A DNA stretch of 64,000 bases from NCBI RefSeq assembly GCF_900155585.1, contig NZ_LT707416.1, positions 186,001 to 250,000 on the forward strand. The letters run 5' to 3'. Below, one piece after another: positions 41,850 to 49,580 of this stretch. Numbering within the stretch: the first letter of the stretch is position 1; each line of letters opens with the position of its first letter. The stretch is from Aedoeadaptatus urinae (GTDB lineage Bacteria > Bacillota > Clostridia > Tissierellales > Peptoniphilaceae). A model generated the notes under the pieces. That model was given only the letters and a program-made list of their open reading frames with translations, was not told the origin of the DNA and ran no database searches. The position numbers were made by a program, and so were the translations under genes.

Positions 41850-42974
41850 ATGAACAAGAAGATGAAAAAGATATTAGCCGCCGGTCTAATTGCAAGTCTG
41901 AGTATCGGACTCATGGCCTGCGAGAAGAAAGACAACCGCCGGGAGGACCATCCGGAGGAAGTGGAAAGCGTGGAAGCTTCCAAAGCCGGCATGAGCAACG
42001 AAATGATCAAGCCCGCCGACTACGCCTGGCAGGTAAAGGATACTTACGAATTCCCCTACATGGGTGCAAAAATCACCTTGCCCAAAACCCTGCAGGACAT
42101 GATGACGAAAAAAGACGTGATCATGCTGGACGATCAGTCCTTAGGCGACAAAAACGAAATCAAGTACGCCATGCTCACCTTCTCCGCCTTAACGGAAGAG
42201 GATAAGAACAAGGAAATTCCCAAAATGGGCGACGAATACCCGAAGTGGCTGGAAGCCATTAAGCGGGCGGGCACCCTGGGTATCTACGAAAAATCCATGG
42301 ACGAAGCCGCCATTAGCAAGGTAACGAAATGCGACACCCACACCAAGCTCGGCGAAAGCCAAGACGGCAAGTATAATTACTACCTGTCTACGGCTGGCGA
42401 TGTGGATGCGTCTATTTTGGAAGCATTAAAGGGCGTAAAGCTTGAAACCATGGAACGCGCGCCTATGGCTGAAAACGGCTACGTCTTCCAAGAAAAGGAA
42501 ATGGAGCAGACCTCCGATGCAAAAACCGTCGCCCCCTTGAAGACCCAAGACATCGACGGCAAGGCCTTTACCGATGCGGATTTCGCGAAAAACAAATTGA
42601 CCATGGTCAATGTCTTCGCCACCTGGTGTACGGCTTGTATTCAGGAAATTCCCGATCTGGAAAAGTTAAATAAAGAAATGAAAGACAAAGGCGTCGGCGT
42701 CGTCGGCGTGGTCATGGACACCCACGAGGACGGAAAAGACATTCCCGATGCTCTGGACAAGGCCAAGGCCATTCAAAGCAAGTTAAAGACCACCTACCCC
42801 TTCTTAAAACCCGACGACAAATTAATGAACGGCCGCCTTGGGGGCATTCAAGCCCTGCCGGAAACCTTCTTCGTCGACAGCAAGGGCAATATCGTCGGCG
42901 AAACCTACTCCGGCGCCAAGAGCCTGGAGGAATGGAAGGCCGTGGTGGAAAAAGAACTGAAGAACGTGAAGTAA
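41850..42974 (+). CDS. TlpA/ResA-like thioredoxin-fold lipoprotein
   Basis: This 374-residue protein has a lipoprotein signal ending in lipobox 'IGLMAC' (Cys about residue 24). A novel region of about 200 residues follows, then a C-terminal TlpA-like domain from about residue 225 with 'MVNVFATWCTACIQEIPDLE' (redox motif CTAC), 'VGVVMDTHEDG' and 'LPETFFVDSKGNIVGE'. It would be an extracytoplasmic thiol-disulfide protein. The CXXC peptide and ferredoxin membrane protein downstream suggest it is kept reduced by them. AAGGAG precedes the ATG. Confidence 0.88.
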   Translation: MNKKMKKILAAGLIASLSIGLMACEKKDNRREDHPEEVESVEASKAGMSNEMIKPADYAWQVKDTYEFPYMGAKITLPKTLQDMMTKKDVIMLDDQSLGDKNEIKYAMLTFSALTEEDKNKEIPKMGDEYPKWLEAIKRAGTLGIYEKSMDEAAISKVTKCDTHTKLGESQDGKYNYYLSTAGDVDASILEALKGVKLETMERAPMAENGYVFQEKEMEQTSDAKTVAPLKTQDIDGKAFTDADFAKNKLTMVNVFATWCTACIQEIPDLEKLNKEMKDKGVGVVGVVMDTHEDGKDIPDALDKAKAIQSKLKTTYPFLKPDDKLMNGRLGGIQALPETFFVDSKGNIVGETYSGAKSLEEWKAVVEKELKNVK

Positions 42975-42975
42975 G

Positions 42976-43125
42976 ATGACGAAAGAAAAATGTCGCGCCT
43001 ATTTAGGTCCCGCCATCCTCCTCGCCTCCGTGGCCATGATGGCCTTCGGCATTCACCGGGGAGAGATGCAAGTAGTCCTTGAGAAGGCCGTAAGAATTTG
43101 CATGGAGTGTATCGGCATTGGCTAG
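42976..43125 (+). CDS. CD1871A family CXXC-containing membrane peptide
   Basis: A 49-residue peptide reads from ATG 42976 to TAG 43125. One membrane helix (about residues 11-26) is followed by the C-terminal 'RICMECIGIG' with a CxxC, the layout of CD1871A-type proteins. It begins 1 base after the TlpA-like gene and overlaps the ferredoxin-type gene by 8 bases. The CXXC would sit close to the membrane surface, suited to pass thiol electrons. Role is inference from context. Confidence 0.8.
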   Translation: MTKEKCRAYLGPAILLASVAMMAFGIHRGEMQVVLEKAVRICMECIGIG

Positions 43126-44011
43126 TAAAAAGAAGTCTATGAAAGAAACGAAGCGCCACCTGTTTCAAAGCCTGTGGTTTCTCGCCACCAATTCCTATTT
43201 TGAAGGCTTTAAAACGGGAAAAATCTATGAAGGCAAGATGAAAAACCTCTGCGTGCCGGGAATGAATTGCTACTCCTGTCCCGGCGCCAAGGGGGCCTGC
43301 CCCATCGGGGCCTTGCAGGCCGTTATGGGAAATATGAATTACAAATTCGCCTTTTACGTGGTGGGTTTTCTCTTCTTCATCGGCGCCCTTATGGGCCGCT
43401 TCGTCTGCGGATGGCTCTGCCCCTTCGGTTTGGTGCAGGACCTTCTTCATAAAATCCCCTTTCCGAAAAAAATCAAAACCTTTAAAGCCGACAAGTATTT
43501 GAGAAAAGCAAAATACGCTATCCTGCTGATCTTCGTCCTGATCCTTCCCCTTTTTCTCGTGGACGTCTTAGGTCAGGGCTCCCCCTATTTCTGCAAACTC
43601 ATCTGTCCCGTGGGCATGCTGGAAGGCGGCCTGCCCCTGGTTTGGAAAAACGAAAGCATGAGAGGCGCCGTGGGCTTTTTGTACGCGTGGAAAGGATCTA
43701 TCCTCGCCGTGACGATTATCCTGAGCCTGATGATCTATCGCCCCTTCTGCAAATACATTTGTCCCCTGGGGGCGGTGTACTCCCTCTTCAATCCCATTTC
43801 CGTTTTTAAATACCGACTGGATAAAGAAGCCTGCGTTCACTGCGGCGCCTGTGCGAGGGCCTGCAAGATGAATGTGGATCCCGTGGAAAACGAAAACGCC
43901 GCCGAGTGCATTCGCTGCGGTCAATGCGAAAAGGCCTGCCCCACCGGCGCCATTTCGAAAGGCATCTGTGCCATGGAAAAAAAAGATATGAAAGAACTAC
44001 CTGAAAACTAA
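43118..44011 (+). CDS. NapH/YccM-like 4Fe-4S membrane protein
   Basis: This protein of about 297 residues has four to five membrane helices. Cys-rich turns are 'MNCYSCPGAKGACPIG', 'FVCGWLCPFGLVQDLL', 'YFCKLICPVGML' and 'FCKYICPLGAVYSLF'. Two C-terminal ferredoxin clusters follow ('CVHCGACARACKMNV', 'CIRCGQCEKACPTGA'). The family moves electrons across or into the membrane. A TTG at 43118 with GGAG 10 bases upstream is the likely start; ATG 43139 is the alternative. Together with the TlpA-like lipoprotein and the CXXC peptide it looks like an electron path to extracytoplasmic thiols. Confidence 0.87.
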   Translation: MASKKKSMKETKRHLFQSLWFLATNSYFEGFKTGKIYEGKMKNLCVPGMNCYSCPGAKGACPIGALQAVMGNMNYKFAFYVVGFLFFIGALMGRFVCGWLCPFGLVQDLLHKIPFPKKIKTFKADKYLRKAKYAILLIFVLILPLFLVDVLGQGSPYFCKLICPVGMLEGGLPLVWKNESMRGAVGFLYAWKGSILAVTIILSLMIYRPFCKYICPLGAVYSLFNPISVFKYRLDKEACVHCGACARACKMNVDPVENENAAECIRCGQCEKACPTGAISKGICAMEKKDMKELPEN

Positions 44012-44020
44012 AAGATTCGA

Positions 44021-44055
44021 AAACGCAAGGAGGCCCGGCCTGTTTGCGTTTTTGC
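44021..44055 (+). terminator. Terminator between the redox genes and the two-component system
   Basis: AAACGCAA pairs with TTGCGTTT, with an inner AGGC/GCCT stem, followed by a T-run. The next promoter begins directly at its end. Confidence 0.75.
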
Positions 44056-44061
44056 TATAAT
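44053..44061 (+). promoter_or_regulatory. Extended -10 of the two-component system
   Basis: TG-C-TATAAT at 44053-44061 would start transcription near 44068, just ahead of the GGAGGG RBS at 44071. Confidence 0.65.
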
Positions 44062-44080
44062 GAGAAAAAAGGAGGGAAGT

Positions 44081-44752
44081 ATGCGACTTTTAATCGTGGA
44101 AGACGAAAAGGATTTGTTGGAGAGCATCGCCGAAGGGCTGCGCCTCTCGGGCTACGCCGTGGATACGGCAGCGGACGGGGCGGAGGCGGAGGATCTCTTT
44201 TGGAGCGAAACCTACGACCTCATCGTTTTGGATATCAATCTTCCGAAAATCGACGGCTTCACCCTGCTGGAGGAAATTCGCGAGGAAGACAAGCAGGTCA
44301 ATGTCATTATGCTGACCGCTCGCACCCAAGTGGCGGATCGGGTCAAGGGGCTGGATCTCGGCGCCAACGACTACTTAATCAAGCCCTTCCACTTCGACGA
44401 GCTGGAAGCGCGGATCCGCTCCCTGCTCCGCAGAAAGCAGGTAGTGGAAGACAAGATCATTCACTACAAAAGTCTGTCCTTCGACACGGCAACGAAGAGC
44501 CTCACCGCCGGCGGCGAGGTCATTAAGCTCACGGCGAAGGAGCGGGGCATTTTCGAATACCTGATCTTAAATCAGGGCCGCTACGTTTCCGCCGAGGAGC
44601 TCATGGAACATGTGTGGGACATGAACGTCAGCGACGTGTCCAATGCCGTGCGGGTGCACATGTCCGCCCTTCGGCGAAAGATTAAAGAAGCCACCGGAGA
44701 AAACATCATTCGAAACGAAATCGGAAGGGGTTATATGATTGACAGGGAATAA
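44081..44752 (+). CDS. OmpR/PhoB family response regulator
   Basis: This 223-residue response regulator has a receiver domain (acidic pair 'VEDEKD', phospho-Asp in 'LIVLDINLPKIDG', 'MLTART', Lys in 'YLIKPF'). A winged-helix output domain follows ('LTAKERGIFEYLILNQGRYV', 'VHMSALRRKIKEATGENII'). GGAGGG at 44071-44076 supports the ATG at 44081 rather than 44060. It overlaps the kinase gene by 14 bases. The direct repeat upstream of the TlpA-like gene suits a regulator of this class. Confidence 0.94.
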   Translation: MRLLIVEDEKDLLESIAEGLRLSGYAVDTAADGAEAEDLFWSETYDLIVLDINLPKIDGFTLLEEIREEDKQVNVIMLTARTQVADRVKGLDLGANDYLIKPFHFDELEARIRSLLRRKQVVEDKIIHYKSLSFDTATKSLTAGGEVIKLTAKERGIFEYLILNQGRYVSAEELMEHVWDMNVSDVSNAVRVHMSALRRKIKEATGENIIRNEIGRGYMIDRE

Positions 44753-45875
44753 AAGAACGGATCGCTCCATTATTTTTAAACTGACGGCGGCGAGCCTCGC
44801 CGTCTTTATGATCATGCTGATCCTCTCCAATTTTCTCATTACCCGGCGGCAGGCGGACATCGCCTCAAACCTCACGGCTCAAGTGGAAAGTCGCATGAAG
44901 GGAAAATCCGCTGCCGACGAATCGGTTATGGTATTTATCGACGAGGACGAGATTCGCCATTTGGCGGATTTCAAGCTCTACGCCCTGGGGGTCTTTCTCG
45001 CCACCGGGCTCTTAGGCGGCGGAATCTTTATCCTGCTCATTCGCCGCACCCTCAGCCCCTTGGAGGCCCTTACGAAAAAAGTGGCGGCCACGGACATGGA
45101 CGCCATGGCGCAAAAAGACAGCCTGGTTTTAGAAAAGGGCGCCTACGAAATCGTCGCCCTGTCCGAAGCCTTTCAAAAGACCCTGGATAAAATTTACGAC
45201 AATTACGAAAAAGAGCGGCTCTTTTCCGTGAACGTAGCCCACGAGCTGCGCACGCCATTGGCGGTGCTCAGGACCAAGGTGGACGTGTTCAAGAAGAAGA
45301 GAGAGACCATGGATCCGGAGCTCGCCGCCTTTGTTCAGAGCATGGAAAAAAATATCCGCCGCCTCTCCGATTTAGTGGAAGAGATTTTGTTCTTAGGTCG
45401 CGACGCCGCTCCCGTCCTTCGTCCCGTAAACGTGAAGGAATTGGCCCGGGAGCTGGTGCTGGATCTGGAAGAAAAGGCCGCGGGAAAAAACGTGGCCCTC
45501 GCCGTGGAAGGGGAGGATGTGATCCTTCAAACCGACGACGCCCTTTTGGAGCGGGCCTTGTATAATCTCTTGGACAACGCCGTGAAATACAATAAGCCCG
45601 GTGGAAAGGTGGTCATTTCTTTCGCAGAAGACAAAGAGAAGGCCATCGTCTCCGTCGCCGACACGGGCATGGGCATGAATGAGGAAGACAAGGCCAAGGC
45701 CTTCGACCTCTTTTACCGCGCCGATCCGTCGAGAAATCACGACGGCTACGGCGTGGGCCTCGCTTTGGTAAAGGAAATCGCCCGCCGCCTGGAGGGAAGA
45801 ATCGACATTCGAGACAACGAGCCTACGGGGACGATTTTCGACTTCACCCTTCCGAAAAAAGAGGAACGGCCATAG
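44739..45875 (+). CDS. Sensor histidine kinase
   Basis: This 378-residue kinase has two membrane helices (about residues 10-33 and 76-100) enclosing an extracytoplasmic loop of about 40 residues. A linker, HisKA ('FSVNVAHELRTPLAVLRTK') and HATPase_c follow, with N-box 'LLDNAVKYNKPGG', G1 'VADTGMGMNEED' and G2 'DGYGVGLALVKEIA'. The start is a TTG at 44739, overlapping the regulator gene by 14 bases. The small loop suggests sensing at the membrane; redox genes upstream hint at thiol or electron-transport status. Confidence 0.92.
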   Translation: MTGNKRTDRSIIFKLTAASLAVFMIMLILSNFLITRRQADIASNLTAQVESRMKGKSAADESVMVFIDEDEIRHLADFKLYALGVFLATGLLGGGIFILLIRRTLSPLEALTKKVAATDMDAMAQKDSLVLEKGAYEIVALSEAFQKTLDKIYDNYEKERLFSVNVAHELRTPLAVLRTKVDVFKKKRETMDPELAAFVQSMEKNIRRLSDLVEEILFLGRDAAPVLRPVNVKELARELVLDLEEKAAGKNVALAVEGEDVILQTDDALLERALYNLLDNAVKYNKPGGKVVISFAEDKEKAIVSVADTGMGMNEEDKAKAFDLFYRADPSRNHDGYGVGLALVKEIARRLEGRIDIRDNEPTGTIFDFTLPKKEERP

Positions 45876-45963
45876 AAAAACAAAATACTGGATTTTTCAC
45901 ATAGATTCGATCCTATGCTATGATAGTTAGGAGAATATAGAAAAATCAGAAAGGAAGATCATT

Positions 45964-46884
45964 ATGGCATTTATCGACCGCGTACCGGAAGAATTTCGCA
46001 CCACCGGTCCCGTCGGCGTCCTGCAATTAAATATTACGGGCAAATGCAATTTGCGATGCGCTCACTGCCACGTCATGAAAAATTCCGAATTCGACGAAAT
46101 GTCGAAGGAAACCATGGACAAATGCATGGAGGCATTGAAGAAGCACCGCTTCCATACGGTGGACATTACCGGCGGCGAGCCGACGACCCATCCCCTCCTC
46201 ATTCCTTTTATCCGCGAGGTGAGCGAGTATACCGACGACATTATCCTTCGGACCAATGCCGTGGCCATCGACAAAAATCCCGAGCTTATGGAGCTCTTGG
46301 ATGAAAAGAATATCCACGTCGTCGTGTCCCTGCCCTGTTACACGGAAGAAAACGTGGACTCCCAACGAGGCGAAGGCACCTTTAAGCACGTGATCCCCAA
46401 TTTGCGGAAGCTCAACGCCATGGGCTACGGCAGCAAGAAGGACCTGTCCCTGGTGAACAATCCCCTGGGCGCCTATTTGCCCGGCCCTCAAGAGGGCTTA
46501 GAGGCCGATTACCGCAAGTATTTGGAAGAAGAGGGCGTGGAATTTTCCGAGCTCTTCACCATTACCAATATGCCCATGGGCTATTTCGGCGACAAGCTGC
46601 GGGAGGAAGGCATTGAAGAGGAGTACATGAAGCTCTTGGAGGACAATTTCAATCCCGACACCGTGGAAAACCTCATGTGCCGCTTCCAAATTTCCGTGGA
46701 CCCCAAGGGCCGCATCTACGACTGCGATTTCCATCAAGCGGAAAGAATCCCCGCCGCCACCTATAAGACCATCGACGAGGTGATCGAAGCCGACGAGCTG
46801 TCCCGCCCCATCGTGTGGAAGGAATACTGCTACGGCTGCACGGCCGGAGCCGGAAGCAGCTGCGGCGGCGCATTGGCGGAATAA
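45964..46884 (+). CDS. ArsS-like radical SAM protein
   Basis: This 306-residue radical SAM enzyme has the cluster motif C-x3-C-x2-C in 'ITGKCNLRCAHCHV' and 'DITGGEPTTHPLLIPF'. The C-terminal half matches the ArsS/DUF3641 pattern: 'DLSLVNNPLGAYLPGPQ', 'ITNMPMGYFGDKLR', 'NLMCRFQISVDPKGRIYDCD' in part, and 'CYGCTAGAGSSCGGAL'. ArsS acts in arsenosugar synthesis in some bacteria, but no arsM or ars gene is adjacent. The true substrate is open. It has its own extended -10 promoter (TGC-TATGAT, 45916-45924) and a terminator. Confidence 0.85.
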   Translation: MAFIDRVPEEFRTTGPVGVLQLNITGKCNLRCAHCHVMKNSEFDEMSKETMDKCMEALKKHRFHTVDITGGEPTTHPLLIPFIREVSEYTDDIILRTNAVAIDKNPELMELLDEKNIHVVVSLPCYTEENVDSQRGEGTFKHVIPNLRKLNAMGYGSKKDLSLVNNPLGAYLPGPQEGLEADYRKYLEEEGVEFSELFTITNMPMGYFGDKLREEGIEEEYMKLLEDNFNPDTVENLMCRFQISVDPKGRIYDCDFHQAERIPAATYKTIDEVIEADELSRPIVWKEYCYGCTAGAGSSCGGALAE

Positions 46885-46919
46885 GAAAGTGACGAGAGCG
46901 ACCCCATAAAATCGGATTT

Positions 46920-46954
46920 AATCGAGTGAGCATTTCGCTTGCTCGATTTTTTTT
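46920..46954 (+). terminator. Terminator of the ArsS-like gene
   Basis: AATCGAG pairs with CTCGATT, extended by G·T and A+G/C+T pairs around ATTTC, and is followed by eight Ts. Confidence 0.9.
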
Positions 46955-47020
46955 ACATACTATTCCTTCGCGGCATTGCCTCGGGAGCAGGCCGATAATT
47001 CCGTTGTTGCGAGAAATCTA

Positions 47021-47029
47021 TGCTATAAT
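47021..47029 (+). promoter_or_regulatory. Extended -10 of the Dlt-like operon
   Basis: TG-C-TATAAT at 47021-47029 places the start of transcription near 47036. The A-domain gene's AAGGGGG RBS and TTG start follow. Confidence 0.65.
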
Positions 47030-47063
47030 AAATCCGTAAAAAGTATGAAAAGGGGGAAGACTT

Positions 47064-48572
47064 TTGCTTAACAGCTTAGCGAACTATCTGGAAGAGAGTG
47101 CCCGTCGCTTTCCGGACAAATTGGCTTTGTCCGACGAAAAACTGGAACTGACCTTTCGACAAATGCGAGAAGCCGCTCAAAAAGTCGCCTCGTATATATG
47201 CAGGGAATATGGCGCAAAAAATCGCCCCGTGGCCGTGGAGGTGGATCGGGCGAGCCAATCCGTCGTCCTTTTTCTGGGCGTCCTCTACAGCGGAAATTTC
47301 TATGTACCCATGGACAAGCGCATGCCGAAGGAGCGCATGGCGCAAATTTTAGACGACGTGGATCCCCTTCTCTGTCTGGGCATCAAAGAAAAAAATATCT
47401 TCAACGACTTTGCTTATCCGGCGAAGAGCTACGACGCCCTTATGGAAGAAGAAATCGACGAGAGCGGGGTTGAAAGGGCCGTAAAGGGAACCATCGACAT
47501 GGATCCCGCCTACATGATCTACACCTCCGGCTCCACCGGCCGCCCGAAAGGCGTCGTCATCAGCCATCGCATGGTCATGGATTTTGCGGATTTTCTTTCC
47601 TGCACCTTCTCCATTACCGGGGAAGACATTATCGCCAATCAGGCGCCCTTCTACTTCGATTGCTCGGTAAAGGGGATTTACCAAATGCTCAGAAACGGCG
47701 CTACTTTATATATTTTGCGGCCGTCTTATTTTATGTTCCCTATTAAGGCCGTGGAATTTTTTAACGAAAAAAAAGTCACCACCCTTCTTTGGGCCACATC
47801 GGGGCTCAATATTATTTCCGGCTCCGGGGCATTGAGCAAGATCAAGCCGACGACTTTAAAGCGGGTCTTCTTTTCCGGCGAAACCCTTTACGGAAAAAAT
47901 TACCTGCCCTGGAAAGAAGCCTGCGCACCGGATGCCCGCTTCATCAATCTTTACGGCCCCACGGAAGTGACGGTGGACTGCTGCTACTACGAAATCCATC
48001 GCGAATTCAGCGCCGAAGAGGTGATTCCCATCGGCGGTGCCTGCCCGAATATGGAGGTTTTTCTCCTGGACGAGAAAGACGAGCCCGTCGCCGGGGAGGG
48101 ACTCGGGGAAATTTGCGCCCGAGGAACGGGAATTGCCTACGGCTATTACAAGGATCCCGAGAAGACGGAAGCCGTCTTCGTTCAAAATCCCCGCCACGGA
48201 AATTACCGGGACATTATCTACCGAACCGGTGACCTGGCTCGCACCAACGAGCACGGGGAATTGATCTTCGTCTCCAGAAAGGATCAACAGATCAAGCATC
48301 AGGGCAATCGCATCGAGCTGGGAGAGTTGGAAGCGGCGGCCAATAAAATCGAGAGCGTGAGAGAATCCGTGGCCTTTTACGATTACGAGGCCAGGAGCAT
48401 TATTCTCGCCTACAGCGGCGAGGAAGATGGCGCCCTTTCCCATAAGCTGAAGGAGCAAGTGCCGAAATACATGTTGCCGGCCGAGATTTTATTTTATGAG
48501 AAATTCCCTTATAATAGAAACGGTAAAATCGACCGCACGAGGATAAAGGCGGATTACGATGAAAAAAATTGA
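47064..48572 (+). CDS. DltA-like amino acid adenylation enzyme
   Basis: This 502-residue stand-alone adenylation enzyme has the A-domain core motifs 'MIYTSGSTGRPKGVVISHR', 'NQAPFYFDCSVKGIY', 'INLYGPTEVTVDCC', 'IIYRTGDLAR', 'QIKHQGNRIELGELE' and 'YNRNGKIDRT'. Layout and length match DltA, which loads D-alanine on a carrier. At the position of the DltA 'FCGE' cysteine it has Ser271 (FFSGE), so the amino acid may differ. The start is TTG with AAGGGGG upstream. It is the first gene of a five-gene operon and overlaps the GNAT gene by 14 bases. Confidence 0.9.
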   Translation: MLNSLANYLEESARRFPDKLALSDEKLELTFRQMREAAQKVASYICREYGAKNRPVAVEVDRASQSVVLFLGVLYSGNFYVPMDKRMPKERMAQILDDVDPLLCLGIKEKNIFNDFAYPAKSYDALMEEEIDESGVERAVKGTIDMDPAYMIYTSGSTGRPKGVVISHRMVMDFADFLSCTFSITGEDIIANQAPFYFDCSVKGIYQMLRNGATLYILRPSYFMFPIKAVEFFNEKKVTTLLWATSGLNIISGSGALSKIKPTTLKRVFFSGETLYGKNYLPWKEACAPDARFINLYGPTEVTVDCCYYEIHREFSAEEVIPIGGACPNMEVFLLDEKDEPVAGEGLGEICARGTGIAYGYYKDPEKTEAVFVQNPRHGNYRDIIYRTGDLARTNEHGELIFVSRKDQQIKHQGNRIELGELEAAANKIESVRESVAFYDYEARSIILAYSGEEDGALSHKLKEQVPKYMLPAEILFYEKFPYNRNGKIDRTRIKADYDEKN

Positions 48573-49344
48573 AACGATCGCGGAATTTAACGAGATCTTC
48601 AGGGCCAATTTGTCGAAAAAGGGCTTTTCCAATCTGGAGGGCCTGCTTTTCGATGCCGAAGGGCTGATCCGTCAGGGGACGCTTTTCTACGAGCCCGTGG
48701 ACGGAGGCGTCTTCTTTTTTCAAGACGAGGGGGCTTATTTTCAAACCTACCACGCCTTGAAGGGCGACGTGACTTCCGCCATCTGCCCCCGTCGGGAGAA
48801 GCCCTGTATCTTGGATTTTATTTTTAAACCGGGGAAGGAAGGGGCCTTTCCCGCCCTTTTGGAAGAGGGCGGCTGGCGCCCCTATATGAAGAGGCGCTCC
48901 GCTACCATGGACGTGGGCGAGGCGGCGAGGGCCGGGGTCCTCGCCCGGGAAGAGGATGCGGAGAAAATTACGGAGCTTCAGTGGAACCACATCGACCCCT
49001 ACACCGGCCACTGTCTGCCCGTAGATGAGATGGCGGAGGAAATAAAAAACGAACGCGTCTTTGCATCTTATGACGGCGCACGGCTCCGCGGCTATCTCAG
49101 GTATTCGAGCCGCTCTCGCCACTTGATTTTGGAAAACATCGTCGTCTCCCCGGGCGCCAGAGGCGAGGGCGTGGGAAGAGAATTGGTCGAGATGCTTATG
49201 GCTGTGGCGAAAGAGAAGGGTTTTTCCGCCATACGCCTGTGGGTTCGGGAAGACAACGAGGCGGCCATTCGCCTCTACGGCGGCTTTCCCTTCCGCTTCG
49301 GCGACTATGAATGTGTGAATTATATTTTAGAGGAAATGAGGTAA
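48559..49344 (+). CDS. Two-domain GNAT acyltransferase
   Basis: This 261-residue protein has a C-terminal GNAT domain (about residues 125-255) with β4-motif A 'HLILENIVVSPGARGEGVGR', where 'RGEGVGR' is the acyl-CoA loop, and 'VREDNEAAIRLYGGFPFRFG'. The first ~120 residues form a second, degenerate-looking domain ('YEPVDGGVFFFQDEGAYFQ'). It lies between the adenylation and carrier genes. It could N-acylate the amino acid handled by this operon; that is inference. Confidence 0.82.
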   Translation: MKKIETIAEFNEIFRANLSKKGFSNLEGLLFDAEGLIRQGTLFYEPVDGGVFFFQDEGAYFQTYHALKGDVTSAICPRREKPCILDFIFKPGKEGAFPALLEEGGWRPYMKRRSATMDVGEAARAGVLAREEDAEKITELQWNHIDPYTGHCLPVDEMAEEIKNERVFASYDGARLRGYLRYSSRSRHLILENIVVSPGARGEGVGRELVEMLMAVAKEKGFSAIRLWVREDNEAAIRLYGGFPFRFGDYECVNYILEEMR

Positions 49345-49346
49345 GG

Positions 49347-49580
49347 ATGGATACGAGAGAAAGGGTCATTGCCCTGATTCGTGAGATCAACGAGGACTTT
49401 GATCCGGAAGAAAATGTGGATTTAATCGAAGAGGAAATTTTAGATTCCTTCGACATGATTTCGTTTATTATCGAAGTGAAAGAGGAATTCGGCGTGACGA
49501 TCGGAGTCGATGACATTGTTCCCGAAAACTTTGCCACCGTCGATCAAATCGCGGATCTTATCGAGCAACTGGACGAATGA
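49347..49580 (+). CDS. Acyl/peptidyl carrier protein (DltC-like)
   Basis: This 77-residue acidic helical carrier has the phosphopantetheine Ser in 'EEEILDSFDMISFIIEVKEE' and 'TVDQIADLIEQL' at the end. GAGG precedes the ATG at 49347. Its place between an adenylation enzyme and an MBOAT protein is that of dltC. It overlaps the MBOAT gene by 4 bases. Confidence 0.9.
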   Translation: MDTRERVIALIREINEDFDPEENVDLIEEEILDSFDMISFIIEVKEEFGVTIGVDDIVPENFATVDQIADLIEQLDE

